A stretch of DNA of 64,000 bases from Pseudaquabacterium inlustre (GCF_038066595.1 NZ_JBBUTH010000004.1:186001-250000), one strand, 5' to 3'. Shown: positions 25,724 to 37,302, numbered from the stretch's first letter. A program made the numbers and translations. Notes: generated by a model from the sequence alone, not told the origin.

Positions 25724-26989
25724 TCAGCCGCCTCGCCGCATCATGTCGAAGAAGTCCAGGTTGTTCTTGCTGGCCTTCATCTTGTCGAGCACGAACTCCA
25801 TCGCCTCGATCTCGTCCATGTTGTAGAGCAGCTTGCGCAGGATCCAGGTCTTTTGCAGGATCTCGGGGCGCAGCAGCAGTTCTTCGCGCCGCGTGCCGCT
25901 CTTGTTGATCAGGATCGAGGGGTACACGCGCTTCTCGGCCATGCGGCGATCCAGGTGGATTTCGCAGTTGCCGGTGCCCTTGAACTCCTCGTAGATGACC
26001 TCGTCCATCTTCGAGCCGGTGTCGATCAGCGCCGTGCCGATGATGGTCAGCGAGCCACCTTCCTCGACATTGCGCGCGGCGCCGAAGAAGCGCTTGGGGC
26101 GCTGCAGTGCGTTGGCATCGACGCCACCGGTCAGCACCTTGCCGCTGGAGGGCAGCACGTTGTTGTAGGCGCGGGCCAGGCGGGTGATCGAGTCGAGCAG
26201 GATGACCACATCCTTGCCCAGCTCGGTCAGGCGCTTGGCGCGTTCGATCACCATCTCGGCCACCTGCACGTGGCGGGCCGCGGGCTCGTCGAAGGTGGAG
26301 GAGATGACCTCGCCGCGCACGCCGCGGACCATTTCGGTCACTTCTTCCGGCCGCTCGTCGACCAGCAGCACGATCAGGTGGATCTCGGGATGATTGGCCA
26401 CCAGCGCGTGCGCGATGTGCTTCATCATGATCGTCTTGCCGGTCTTCGGCTGGGCAACGAGCAGTGCGCGCTGGCCTTTGCCGATCGGGGCGATCAGGTC
26501 GATGATGCGGCCGGTGACGGCGTCCTCGCCCTTGAGGCCTTCACGCTCGAGCTTGAACGCTTCCTTGGGGAACAAGGGCGTCAGGTTCTCGAACATGATC
26601 TTGTGCTTGTTCTCCTCGGGCGTCAGGCCGTTCACGCGGTCGACCTTGACCAGCGCGAAATAGCGCTCGCCGTCCTTGGGAACCCGCACCTCGCCCTCGA
26701 TGAGGTCGCCGGTGTGCAGGTTGAAGCGCCGCACCTGGCTGGGGCTGAGGTAGATGTCGTCGGTCGACGCCATGTAGCTGGTGTCGATCGAGCGCAGGAA
26801 GCCGAAGCCATCGGGCAGCACTTCGAGCACGCCGTCGCCGAAGACCTGCTCGCCGGCCTTGGCGCGCTTCTTCATGATGGCGAACATCAGCTCCTGCTTG
26901 CGCAGGCGCGAGACGTTGTCGATCTCCAGCGCCTCGCCCATCTTGATGAGTTCGGAGACGTGGAGCGCCTTCAGTTCGGACAGATGCAT
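25724..26989 (-). CDS. rho: Transcription termination factor Rho
   Basis: Rho is the hexameric RNA helicase that ends transcription at rut sites. The 421-residue protein (E. coli 419) begins MHLSELKALHVSELI and has the OB-fold RNA-binding domain with GFGFLR and YLSPSQVRRF. Its Walker A motif is APIGKGQRALLVAQPKTGKT-like near residue 180, Walker B is VVILLDSITRLARAYN, and the Q- and R-loops follow (VLTGGVDANAL). No insertion domain is present. The long untranslated stretch upstream and a promoter in the end of trxA suggest leader-based control. Confidence 0.97.
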   Translation of the reverse strand: MHLSELKALHVSELIKMGEALEIDNVSRLRKQELMFAIMKKRAKAGEQVFGDGVLEVLPDGFGFLRSIDTSYMASTDDIYLSPSQVRRFNLHTGDLIEGEVRVPKDGERYFALVKVDRVNGLTPEENKHKIMFENLTPLFPKEAFKLEREGLKGEDAVTGRIIDLIAPIGKGQRALLVAQPKTGKTIMMKHIAHALVANHPEIHLIVLLVDERPEEVTEMVRGVRGEVISSTFDEPAARHVQVAEMVIERAKRLTELGKDVVILLDSITRLARAYNNVLPSSGKVLTGGVDANALQRPKRFFGAARNVEEGGSLTIIGTALIDTGSKMDEVIYEEFKGTGNCEIHLDRRMAEKRVYPSILINKSGTRREELLLRPEILQKTWILRKLLYNMDEIEAMEFVLDKMKASKNNLDFFDMMRRGG

Positions 26990-27269
26990 CGGGGGTTCAC
27001 CCTGGGGTGGTTGCCGCGCGCCTTGCCGGGGCGCAGTCGGCCGGATCGGACGGCCCCGGCTGTGGGCCCGCCGCCTTCAGCCGTTGGGGCCGAGGCTTGC
27101 ACGCCGCACAGATGCGGCGTTGGCAGACTGGAACACGGGGGAGGGGCCGAGACCACGCGGTTCAAGCGCCGGGCGGCAGGCCCGGGTGGCGTGGTGGCAG
27201 GTGCCGGATCGCGCTGTGTGCCCGCTGTTGCGCCACTTGTGGCGGCGCACGGGAAATTCAGCGCGTTGG
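26990..27269 (-). promoter_or_regulatory. Long 5' leader of rho
   Basis: About 280 bases separate the predicted rho transcription start (near 27269) from its ATG at 26989, and no convincing reading frame fills them. In E. coli rho has a leader of similar size in which Rho terminates its own transcription. Comparable autoregulation here is an inference from position and length only. Confidence 0.45.
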
Positions 27270-27275
27270 CAGCAG

Positions 27276-27306
27276 ATTATAGATGCGGCGCGAGGAAGGC
27301 GGTCAA
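27276..27306 (-). promoter_or_regulatory. rho promoter inside the 3' end of trxA
   Basis: On the minus strand TTGACC (27301-27306) and a consensus TATAAT (27276-27281) are separated by 19 bases. The TATAAT includes the trxA stop codon. The pair lies directly upstream of the long rho leader. Confidence 0.55.
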
Positions 27307-27606
27307 TTGCGCCTTGGACAGCGCGCCCACCTTGGTGGCGGCCAGCTGGCCGTCCTTGAACAGCATCAGCGTCGGGATGCCGCGGATGCCGAACTTGGCC
27401 GGCACTTCACGGTTCTCGTCGACGTTCATCTTGGCGATGCTGAGCTTGGCGCCGTATTCCTTGGCGACCTCGTCCAGGATCGGGGCGATCATCTTGCACG
27501 GCCCGCACCATTCGGCCCAGTAGTCCACCAGCACCGGGGTGCCGGACTCGAGCACGTCAGCCTGGAAGCTGGCGTCGGTGGTGTGCTTGATCAGTTCGCT
27601 GCTCAT
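27277..27606 (-). CDS. trxA: Thioredoxin 1
   Basis: A 109-residue thioredoxin with the WCGPCK redox site (Cys34, Cys37), a buried Asp in VLVDYWAEW, and the cis-proline loop GIRGIPTLMLF. It reduces protein disulfides, including ribonucleotide reductase and methionine sulfoxide reductases. The ATG at 27606 is preceded by an AAGGAA ribosome site; the longer in-frame extension upstream lacks homology. The order trxA-rho-rpmE is conserved in Burkholderiales. The divergent kinase-HDOD gene begins 233 bases away; that spacer holds nothing recognisable apart from a CACAAT hexamer (27651-27656) that may serve trxA. Confidence 0.97.
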   Translation of the reverse strand: MSSELIKHTTDASFQADVLESGTPVLVDYWAEWCGPCKMIAPILDEVAKEYGAKLSIAKMNVDENREVPAKFGIRGIPTLMLFKDGQLAATKVGALSKAQLTAFLAPHL

Positions 27607-27839
27607 CTGTGATTCCTTGGCGGCAGGGCCCTCCGTGGGGGAGTCGAAAGATTGTGGCACAAAGGCCCTGGCGTCGCGGCCGCCGGGGCCATGCACGGAC
27701 GCAAGGTCGGCCGGCCGTCGGGCCCAATTCGGCCAGCTGACGGCGAACTGGCGCCGAACTGGCGGCGGCGCAGCCCGCATTTCAGGCCTTCGACGCAACA
27801 GCGGCGCCGTTCCAATCGGGCGAGACCCGCCCACCGCCC

Positions 27840-29731
27840 ATGAACGCGCCCACCTCCTCCGAGCGACCCGCCGCTGCCGGCCAGGCGGTGCGTCGCCTGG
27901 GCCGTTTCCAGCTGCTGCGCCTGCTGGCCAAGACCCAGCAGAGCATGATGTGGCTGGTGAGCGAACCGCGCTTCGGCCGCGAGTGGGTGCTGGTGATCCC
28001 GCGCCGCCAGCCCGAGGATGCCGATGCGCTGCAGGCCTGGCTGCAGACGGCGCAGCGCGCCTCGCGCATCGATCACCCCGGCCTGGCCCGGCCGGTGGAG
28101 ATCGGCGAGCAGGAGCGCTGGCCTTACGTGGCGTACGAGCGCGACAGCGGCGTGCTGCTGTCCGAGCGCATCGGCCGTTCCGGTCTGCCGGGCACCGAAC
28201 TGGCGCCGCTGGCCATCCAGCTGCTGGAGGGCCTGGCCATGGCCCACGAGGCGGGTGTGGCCCACCGCGACCTGCACGCCGCCATGGTGCTGCTGCACGA
28301 AGGCGGTGGTGCACAGCTGCTGGGGCTGGGCGTGGTGCAGTCCGACGGTGCCGGCGGGCTGCCGGCCCAGCGCCGGGCCGCCGAGCAGGATGTGCTGGCC
28401 TTCGGCCTGGTGATGCACCATGGCCTGGTGGGCGAACCGGCGCTGCAGCAGCCCGACGTGATGCAGGTGGTGGCGCAGATGCCGCCGCTGGGGCGTGAGT
28501 TCGTGCGTCTGCCGCGTGGCACGGGGCCGGTGATTCCGGATCCCCTGCGCGCCATCGTCAACCGAGCCACCGACCGCCAGGAACGGCAGCGCTACCGCAG
28601 CGCACGCACGCTGGAGCGGGCGCTGTCGGGCTGGCTGCGCGCCGCGGGGGATGGCAACCTGGGGCCGCTGGCCCTGCTGACCGACCGCATGCGCAGCGCC
28701 GGCCTGCTGCCGGGCATGCCCGGTGGCGCGCGGCGTGCGGCGCGGCTGGCGCTGATGGACCGCGAGCGCACCTTCGAACTGGCCGCCGTGGTGCTGGAGG
28801 ACGTGGGCCTGTGCTTCGAGCTGCTGCGCCAGGTCAACAGCGCCGCGGTGCGCGGTGCCATGGGGGCCGGCAGCGGACCGATCCTGACGGTGCGACGCGC
28901 CATCGCGCTGCTGGGCCTGGACAGCGTGCGCCAGGCCGCGCAGGCCATGAAGCCCTGGCCTGGTGCGCTGGGCGAGGCTCAGGCGCAGGATCTGTCGCAG
29001 CAGTTCGCGCTGGCCCGCCAGGCCGGGCGCATCGCGCAGATGCTGCGCCCTGCCGGCTACGACGCCGAGCTGTGCTACCTGCTGGCCTTGCTGCAGCGCC
29101 TGGGGCGGCTGCTGGTGCAGTACCACTTTCCGGAAGAGGCGGCGCAGATCCGCCGCCTGATGCTGCCGGCGCCCTCGGGCCGGCCCGACGAGCCCGAGGA
29201 CCCCGGCATGAGCGAGGAGAGCGCCTCGTTCGCGGTGCTGGGCATCGACGTCGAGTCGCTGGCCACCGCGGTCGGGCGCCAGTGGGGGCTGGACGACGAC
29301 GCCCAGCACATGATGCGCCGCATGCCGCTGGACGCCCCGGTGCGCGCGCCGCACAGCGACACCGAGCGCCTGCGCATCACCGCCAGTGCCGCCAATGAAC
29401 TGGTCGACAGCCAGCTGCAGCCGCTGCACCACCGGGCCGCGGCGCAGCAGCGCGTGGCCCAGCGCTACGGTCGTGCGCTGGACGTCAGCCTGGCCGATCT
29501 GCAGCAGGCCCTGCTGGGCGAGCCGCCCACCGAGCCGGCCACGCTGGGGCCGCGGCCGGTGGACATCCGCCCCGACGATGCTCTGGACGACACGACCGCT
29601 GCGCCTGCCGCGGCGGCCATGCCGCCCGGCCGATCCGGCGCGCCCGCCGGAGCCCCCCCCGCCGCCGCGGCCGGCAGCCTGGCCGCGCGCCTGGCCGACG
29701 CCCGCCGCGCGGCCCGCCAAGGATCCACCTC

Positions 29732-29735
<4 letters not shown>
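27840..29735 (+). CDS. Pseudokinase-HDOD domain protein
   Basis: A 631-residue protein with an N-terminal protein-kinase-like domain (about 20-285) and a central HDOD-type helical domain (about 300-500: LRQVNSAAV, RRAIALLGLDSVRQAA, LLALLQRLGRLLVQYHFPEEA). The end is Pro/Ala-rich and low in complexity. The kinase fold keeps HRDL (Asp144). It has lost the VAIK lysine (Ile53), the Asn of HRDxxxxN (Met149) and the Asp of DFG (Gly162), so catalysis is unlikely. HDOD domains are signalling relatives of HD phosphohydrolases. Its stop overlaps the start of the next gene, an active-looking kinase of the same architecture, so the two products probably work together. The signal is unknown. Confidence 0.75.
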
Positions 29736-32185
<2,450 letters not shown>

Positions 32186-32307
32186 CCTGGCGCGGCATGG
32201 CCGCGCGACGCGGGTGGGGAGGGGTGGCCCGCGGACATGACCGCCGGGCGGGGGATCCAGGCAGGCACCGCGCACACGGGCGTTCGGTGGCTGTCTGACG
32301 GGTGAGA

Positions 32308-32408
32308 GGTGACGAGCCTGAACCTCGGCACTGGTTGCAACGGTTGGGGCTGCTTCGTTCCCGACCTGACCCGGTTGGCCGCGCTTCCATGCGAGGGGGC
32401 CCGTCGCC
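32308..32408 (-). ncRNA. ffs: 4.5S signal recognition particle RNA
   Basis: Read on the minus strand, the tip contains GGUCAGGUCGGGAACGAAGCAGCC-type sequence: a GGAA tetraloop closed by G-C and the asymmetric loop CGAAGCAG, the Ffh-binding core of bacterial small SRP RNA. The two ends pair (GGCGACGGGCC with GGCTCGTCACC, one mismatch), which sets the borders at about 101 bases. The RNA binds Ffh to target nascent membrane proteins. It lies in the spacer between the kinase-HDOD gene and a response regulator, antisense to both. The exact ends are inferred from pairing. Confidence 0.9.
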
Positions 32409-32504
32409 TTCATTGTAGGTGATGCGCCGGCGGGTCGGCCGGTGTGCCGGCGCCCATGACGCAGAATGGGTGTTTTTGGCGCCGCCACTGCTTGGCTCCC
32501 GTCC

Positions 32505-33200
32505 GTGACCACGCTCCCGCAGACCCTGGCGCTGATCGACGACGACGTCGCGTTCAGCGAGTACCTCACGCAGTTCCTGCAGCAGCAGGGCATCTCGGTG
32601 CGCTGGTTCGCCGACAGCGACGACCTGCTGTGCAGCGAGCGCCCGTTCGAGTTCGACTTCTACATCGTCGACCTGATGCTGCCGGGCGTGGACGGGCTGA
32701 GCCTGCTGCGCCTGCTGCGCCGGCGCACCGACGCCGGCGTGCTGGTGGTCTCGGGCAAGCTGGGCAATGACGTATTCGACCAGGTCATCGGCGCCGGCGC
32801 CGACATGCACCTGGCCAAGCCGGTCACGTTCGAGCAGGTGCTGCTGGCAGTGGGCAGCGTGTACCGCCGTGCGGCGCGCACGCTGGACGCCACGCCGGCC
32901 CAGGCCTGGCGGCTGGACGAGTTGCAGCGCCGCCTGGTGGCGCCCGACGGCGCCACCATCGAACTGAGCCCCACCGATGTCAGCGTGCTGGCCTGCCTGC
33001 TGGAGGCCAAGGGTGAGACGGTGGGCCATCAGACGCTGCTGAGCCTGCTGGGCCTGTCGTCCGAGGACGACCCGAACCGGCTGCATGCCACCATCTACCG
33101 GCTGCGCCGCCGCATCGAGCGGGCCACGCCGGCGCTGGTGCCGCTGCAGTCGAAGTCGCGCGTGGGCTACGTGTTCCGCGCGCCGCTGGTGCGCGCCTGA
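32505..33200 (+). CDS. OmpR-family response regulator
   Basis: A two-component response regulator of about 231 residues. The receiver domain has the acidic triplet in LALIDDDVAF, phosphoacceptor Asp56 in YIVDLMLPGVDG and Lys105 in LAKPVT. The output is a winged helix with IELSPTDVSVLACLLEAKG, RLHATIYRLRRRIE and the closing KSRVGYVFRAPL hairpin. GTG 32505 places the receiver directly at the N-terminus; ATG 32466 in the same frame would add 13 residues. It converges with two tandem histidine kinase genes, its likely partners (gap 14 bases). The 4.5S RNA gene lies just upstream on the other strand. Confidence 0.88.
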   Translation: MTTLPQTLALIDDDVAFSEYLTQFLQQQGISVRWFADSDDLLCSERPFEFDFYIVDLMLPGVDGLSLLRLLRRRTDAGVLVVSGKLGNDVFDQVIGAGADMHLAKPVTFEQVLLAVGSVYRRAARTLDATPAQAWRLDELQRRLVAPDGATIELSPTDVSVLACLLEAKGETVGHQTLLSLLGLSSEDDPNRLHATIYRLRRRIERATPALVPLQSKSRVGYVFRAPLVRA

Positions 33201-33214
33201 CCGGCGGGGCCGGC

Positions 33215-34678
33215 TCAGGCCGGCGTGTCGCTGGGGTCGGGGAACACCAGGCGGGCGCGCAGGCCCTGCGGCAGGTTGGCCGACAGCACCAGCCGGCCAT
33301 GGTGCAGCGCCATCACGCGGCGCACGATGAACAGGCCCAGGCCACGGCGCGGCACGGCCGGCGTCGCGGTGTCCGGGCCGGGCGTCGGCGGGGCGCCGGC
33401 TTCCAGCAGCGCCGACAGGCGGCCCTGGCCGTCGTCGGACACCACCAGGGCCACGGCGGGCGGATCGTCCTGCTCCTCGATCGACAGGCTCACCTGCACG
33501 TCCGGGCCGCCATGCTCGAAGGCGTTGCGCATCAGGTTGCGCAGGGCCAGGCGCACCAGGCCGGGCTCCAACTCGGCCGAGCGCAGCGGCGTCTGCCACT
33601 CCACCCGCGTGCGTGCGCGCTGCGACTCGGGCAGGTCGCCCAGCACCAGGTGCACCAGCAGGTGCAGGTCGACGTCCTGCACCACCAGCGGTTCGCGGCG
33701 GGTGAGCATCAACGCCGCAGCCAGCGTGTTGTCGAGCACCGAGCGCACATCGCCCAGCATGGCCTGCGCGCGCACCACGCGCTCGGTGAGCTGGCGCGCG
33801 TCGGTCGGCTGCGGCGCCTGCACCAGCAGGGCCGCGGCCTGCAGCGCACCGCTGGCGTTGTGCAGCGGCTGGCGGATCTCGTGCGCCAGCACGCGCAGCA
33901 GCTGGTCGCGCTCGGTGGCCAGCTGGTCGCGCTCGGCCAGCAGGGTGCGCAGTGCGGTGGCGGCCTGCTCGGCGGCCTGGCGCCGCGCGGTCTCGGCCAT
34001 CTGGTCCTGCCGCGCGCGGTGCTCGGCGCGGCGCACGCGGTCCAGCACCATGCCCAGGTAGCCCAGGTTGCCGTACAGCGCGGCGGCCAGGGCCGCCAGC
34101 ACCAGCAGGGCGAAGTCCCAGCTCATGCCCTGCGGCTGCGCCGGCAGCCAGCCCAGCGCGATGCCGGCCACGCGCAGCAGCAGCACCAGCACCAGGGCCG
34201 ACTCCACCCAGGCCAGCGCCATGCCGTTGCGCGAGCGGGCGGCCAGCGCGGCGTGGTAGGCCTGCCAGGCCAGCACCGCGGTGCCCAGCGCCAGCGCGCC
34301 CTGGCCGAACAGCGAGCGGCCCAGTGGCGTGAGCCACAGCGCCGCCAGCTGGTAGGCGGCCACCATCGCCAGCCAGGCCGCCAGCGCACGGCCGCAGCGG
34401 GCGGGGCGGCCCATGTCCAGCCGCAGGGCCAGCACGCGCAGCGGAAACGAGCCGAAGGCCAGCGCGAAGGTGCCGGTCTGGGCCAGCCAGGACGGCACCT
34501 GCTCGCGCAGCGCCAGCATGGCCATGGCCAACCCGGCGCTGGCAGCGCCCAGCGACCACAGCGCCAGCGGCACGCGTGGATGGCGGCGCTGCAGCAGCGC
34601 CCACACGGTGAGCGCCACCAGGGCGTAGAGCAGGCCGACGATCAGCGTGGCGGCTGTCGGGCGGATGTCCAGCATCAT
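33215..34678 (-). CDS. Seven-helix sensor histidine kinase, copy 1
   Basis: A 487-residue sensor kinase. Seven hydrophobic helices fill residues 10-211, then a coiled coil (about 212-262) containing AERDQLATERDQLL. The H-box LAHEIRQPLHN gives His266. The ATPase domain has the N-box RNLMRNAFEHGG, a SDDGQG segment and the G-box RGLGLFIVRRVM. No extracytoplasmic domain is evident, so the signal is probably sensed in or at the membrane. It overlaps the start-to-stop junction of its upstream paralogue by four bases (ATGA), and its end faces the OmpR-type regulator gene. The stimulus is unknown. Confidence 0.85.
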   Translation of the reverse strand: MMLDIRPTAATLIVGLLYALVALTVWALLQRRHPRVPLALWSLGAASAGLAMAMLALREQVPSWLAQTGTFALAFGSFPLRVLALRLDMGRPARCGRALAAWLAMVAAYQLAALWLTPLGRSLFGQGALALGTAVLAWQAYHAALAARSRNGMALAWVESALVLVLLLRVAGIALGWLPAQPQGMSWDFALLVLAALAAALYGNLGYLGMVLDRVRRAEHRARQDQMAETARRQAAEQAATALRTLLAERDQLATERDQLLRVLAHEIRQPLHNASGALQAAALLVQAPQPTDARQLTERVVRAQAMLGDVRSVLDNTLAAALMLTRREPLVVQDVDLHLLVHLVLGDLPESQRARTRVEWQTPLRSAELEPGLVRLALRNLMRNAFEHGGPDVQVSLSIEEQDDPPAVALVVSDDGQGRLSALLEAGAPPTPGPDTATPAVPRRGLGLFIVRRVMALHHGRLVLSANLPQGLRARLVFPDPSDTPA

Positions 34679-36159
34679 GGCCGCAGGGCGGCCGGGGCCG
34701 GGCCGTTCTCGCTGGGATCGGGAAACACCAGGCGAGCCTGCAGGCCGCGCGGCATGTTCGGCGCCAGCACCAGCTGGCCGTGGTGCAGCGCCATCACGCG
34801 GCGCACGATCACCAGCCCCAGGCCGCGGCGCACCAGCGCCGGTGCGCCGGCATGGGGCGGCACCGGCGGTGCGCCGCCTTCCTCCAGCTGCGGGCCGGGA
34901 CGGCCGTCACCGGTGTCGGCCACGGTCAGCACCACGGCGGGCGGCGCCTCCTGCTCCTCGATGCGCAGCGTCACCTGCACGTCGGGCCCGCCGTGCTCGA
35001 AGGCATTGCGCAGCAGGTTGCGCAAGGCCAGGCGCACCATGCCGGGCTCCAGCTCGGCCGAGCGCAGCGGCGTGAGCCAGTCCACCCGGATGCGCGCGCG
35101 CTGTGCCTCGGGCATGTCGCCCAGCACCAGGTGCGCCAGCAGGTGCAGGTCCACGTCCTGCACCACCAGCGCGTCGCGCCGCGTGAGCATCAGGGCCGCG
35201 GCCAGCGTGTTGTCGAGCACCGAGCGCACGTCGCCCAGCACGGCCTGGGCACGCCGCAGCCGGCCCGACACCTCGGCCGTGTCGGCCGGCCGGGGGGCCT
35301 GCACCAGCAGGGCCGCGGCCTGCAGCGCGCCGCTGGCGTTGTGCAGCGGCTGGCGGATCTCGTGGGCCAGCATCTGCAGCAGCTGGTCGCGCTCGGTGGC
35401 CAGCTGGTCGCGCTGCTCGATGGCCTGTCGCAGCTCGGTGGCCGACCGCTCGGCGGCCTCGCGGCGCGCCGCCTCGGCCAGCTGATCGCGGCGCGCGCGC
35501 AGCTCGGCCTCACCCAGGCGGTCGAACTCCATGCCCAGGTAGGCCAGGTTGCCGTACAGCGCCGCGGCGATCAGCACCACCACCAGCAGCCAGAAGCTGG
35601 GCACGTCGGCCATCGGCTCGGCGGGTGACTCGCCGGCCAGCACCGACTGGGCGCGGTACAGCATGGCCACCACCAGCAGCCATTCGACGCCAGACAGCAC
35701 CAGGCCGCTGCGCGAGGGCAACTGGCGGCCGGCGCGCAGCGCATGCTGGGCCACCAGCGCGGTGCCGCCGGCGCTCAGCAGCAGGCCCACGAGCACCCGC
35801 AGCGTGGTGTCGCCCTGTTCGGCCACGGCCACGAACAGCGCGATCGCGCCGGCGCACAGCGCCGCCAGCCGCCGTCCGTGCACCGGCAGGCCCAGGCCCT
35901 GGCGCAGCCCGGCCACACGCAGCGCGTGCGAACACAGCATCAGCGCATTGGCCAGCGGCACGCTCACCCACCACGGCACCGCCGGGCGCGCGGCGATCAG
36001 CATCACGCCGATGCCCAGGCACATCGAGCCGGCCGACCACAGATCGACATGCGGCGTGCTGCGGCCCCGGCGCACCGTGACCCAGACCGTGATCGACAGC
36101 AGGGCGTAGATGGCGCCGGACAGCAGGGTCAGGGCGGGGGCGGAAATCGACGGCAACAT
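34675..36159 (-). CDS. Seven-helix sensor histidine kinase, copy 2
   Basis: A 494-residue paralogue of the following kinase with the same layout: seven membrane helices up to about residue 211, a coiled coil, the H-box LAHEIRQPLHN with His266 at the identical position, and an HATPase domain (RNLLRNAFEHGG, RGLGLVIVRRVM). Between the coiled coil and the H-box region the two proteins share long identical runs (DQLATERDQLL, HNASGALQAAALLVQAP). Their membrane sensor parts are much less alike. It is the first gene of the pair and is translationally coupled to copy 1. The stimulus is unknown. Confidence 0.85.
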   Translation of the reverse strand: MLPSISAPALTLLSGAIYALLSITVWVTVRRGRSTPHVDLWSAGSMCLGIGVMLIAARPAVPWWVSVPLANALMLCSHALRVAGLRQGLGLPVHGRRLAALCAGAIALFVAVAEQGDTTLRVLVGLLLSAGGTALVAQHALRAGRQLPSRSGLVLSGVEWLLVVAMLYRAQSVLAGESPAEPMADVPSFWLLVVVLIAAALYGNLAYLGMEFDRLGEAELRARRDQLAEAARREAAERSATELRQAIEQRDQLATERDQLLQMLAHEIRQPLHNASGALQAAALLVQAPRPADTAEVSGRLRRAQAVLGDVRSVLDNTLAAALMLTRRDALVVQDVDLHLLAHLVLGDMPEAQRARIRVDWLTPLRSAELEPGMVRLALRNLLRNAFEHGGPDVQVTLRIEEQEAPPAVVLTVADTGDGRPGPQLEEGGAPPVPPHAGAPALVRRGLGLVIVRRVMALHHGQLVLAPNMPRGLQARLVFPDPSENGPAPAALRP

Positions 36160-36246
36160 CGCAGGCGGGCGCCCGCCGCGGGCCGCGCGACACCGCGGCC
36201 GCCGCAGACGGGCAAGCGGGCGATTGTCGGTGCGCCGCGCGGTGGG

Positions 36247-37020
36247 TCAGCCCTCGGCGGGCGGGCGCACGATGATCGAGCCGTCGTCCAGCGCCTCGGC
36301 GATGCCGCGGCGGCTGAGCTGGCGCATCACGCGGCACACCATCTCGCGCGAGGCGCCGACCATCAGCGCCATCTCGGTGCGGCTGACGCGGCCACGCGCA
36401 TGGAAGGCGCCATCGCCGCAGGGCTCGCCATGCTCGCGCAGGTAGTCGATGACACGGTCGTGCACGTCGTGCAGCGCCAGCGAGGCGATGCGCCGGTTGG
36501 CGCTGCGCAGGCGCTGCACCAGCACCTGCACCATGGCCTGGGCGAACTCGGGCCAGTCGCGCAGCTGTTGGTCGATGTCGCGGCCGGACAGCATCAGCAC
36601 CTCGCACTGCACCAGGCAGCGCACGCTGCCGCCATGCGGCAGCCCGTCGAGGACGCCCAGCTCGCCGAAGAAGTCGCCGCGGCGCAGCACCTGCAGCAGC
36701 AGCGCGCGGCCGTTGTGGCCGGTGCGCACCGCATGGGCCTTGCCGCTGAGCAGCACGTGCAGCGTGTCGCTGCTGCGGCCCTGCTCGACCACGCGCTCGC
36801 CACGGCGGAAGTGGCGCACGGTGGCCCGCGCCAGCAGCGACGCCACCCGCGCCGGTGGCAGCGTGCTGAACAGCGGCAGCTCGCACAAGGCCGCCGGGCT
36901 GAGGTCGATGGGGGCTCGCGTGACGGCGGCGGCGGGCGGCTCGGCCGCCGCCGCGCGCAGGGGCGGCACGGATCCGAACACGGCGCTGGGCGCAAGGAGA
37001 GCAGTGGGCGACGACAGCAT
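36247..37020 (-). CDS. Crp/Fnr-family transcriptional regulator
   Basis: A 257-residue regulator. An Ala/Pro-rich N-terminus leads into a cyclic-nucleotide-binding-type beta barrel (LPLFSTLPPARVASLL, the GDFFGELGVLDGLP turn), a long dimerisation helix and a winged helix. The recognition helix reads GASREMVCRVMRQLS, whose R-E-x-x-x-R spacing resembles CRP more than FNR. The four-cysteine FNR iron-sulfur pattern is absent. The FGELGVLDG loop lacks the RS pair that E. coli CRP uses for cAMP phosphate, so the effector is open. ATG 37020 is preferred over an in-frame extension to 37062. Direct-repeat operator candidates lie 100-140 bases upstream. It sits next to the two kinases, same strand. Confidence 0.82.
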   Translation of the reverse strand: MLSSPTALLAPSAVFGSVPPLRAAAAEPPAAAVTRAPIDLSPAALCELPLFSTLPPARVASLLARATVRHFRRGERVVEQGRSSDTLHVLLSGKAHAVRTGHNGRALLLQVLRRGDFFGELGVLDGLPHGGSVRCLVQCEVLMLSGRDIDQQLRDWPEFAQAMVQVLVQRLRSANRRIASLALHDVHDRVIDYLREHGEPCGDGAFHARGRVSRTEMALMVGASREMVCRVMRQLSRRGIAEALDDGSIIVRPPAEG

Positions 37021-37121
37021 GGTGCATTTCCGGCAGACCTGGCGCCGAGCCCGCGGTGGCAACGCCCGCCGCTTCGGCCCGACACCCCGGTTGCAGGACT
37101 CCCTGAGTGAGTTCGATCGGG

Positions 37122-37160
37122 TATGACCTGATTGTGATCATATATGACCGATGCTGATCA
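37122..37160 (-). promoter_or_regulatory. Direct-repeat operator candidate upstream of the Crp/Fnr gene
   Basis: Two AT-rich direct repeats, TATGACCTGATTGTGATCA (37122-37140) and TATGACCGATGCTGATCA (37143-37160), are spaced 21 bases, two helical turns. They share TATGACC at one end and TGATCA at the other. On the minus strand a TTGATC hexamer in the second repeat could be a -35 for the regulator gene. The rest of the 37021-37302 spacer holds a GGCGCC hairpin (37263-37285), followed on the minus strand by T runs, that may end the phospholipase gene. Confidence 0.5.
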
Positions 37161-37302
37161 ATGCTCGCCCGTGAACCCGCAGTCGTGGGGGCGGGGCGGA
37201 ACGTGGAAACGCTTTCTTTCCTGCTGGCGGTAATAACGCGAAAAACGAGCGTACAAAACGCCGGCGCCGATCAGAAAATGGCGCCGCCACCGGGCGCGGG
37301 CC

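Noticed and set aside
25853..27523. A 556-residue plus-strand frame opposite rho and trxA
   Set aside because: It is a shadow of rho and trxA; its composition and lack of motifs argue against coding.
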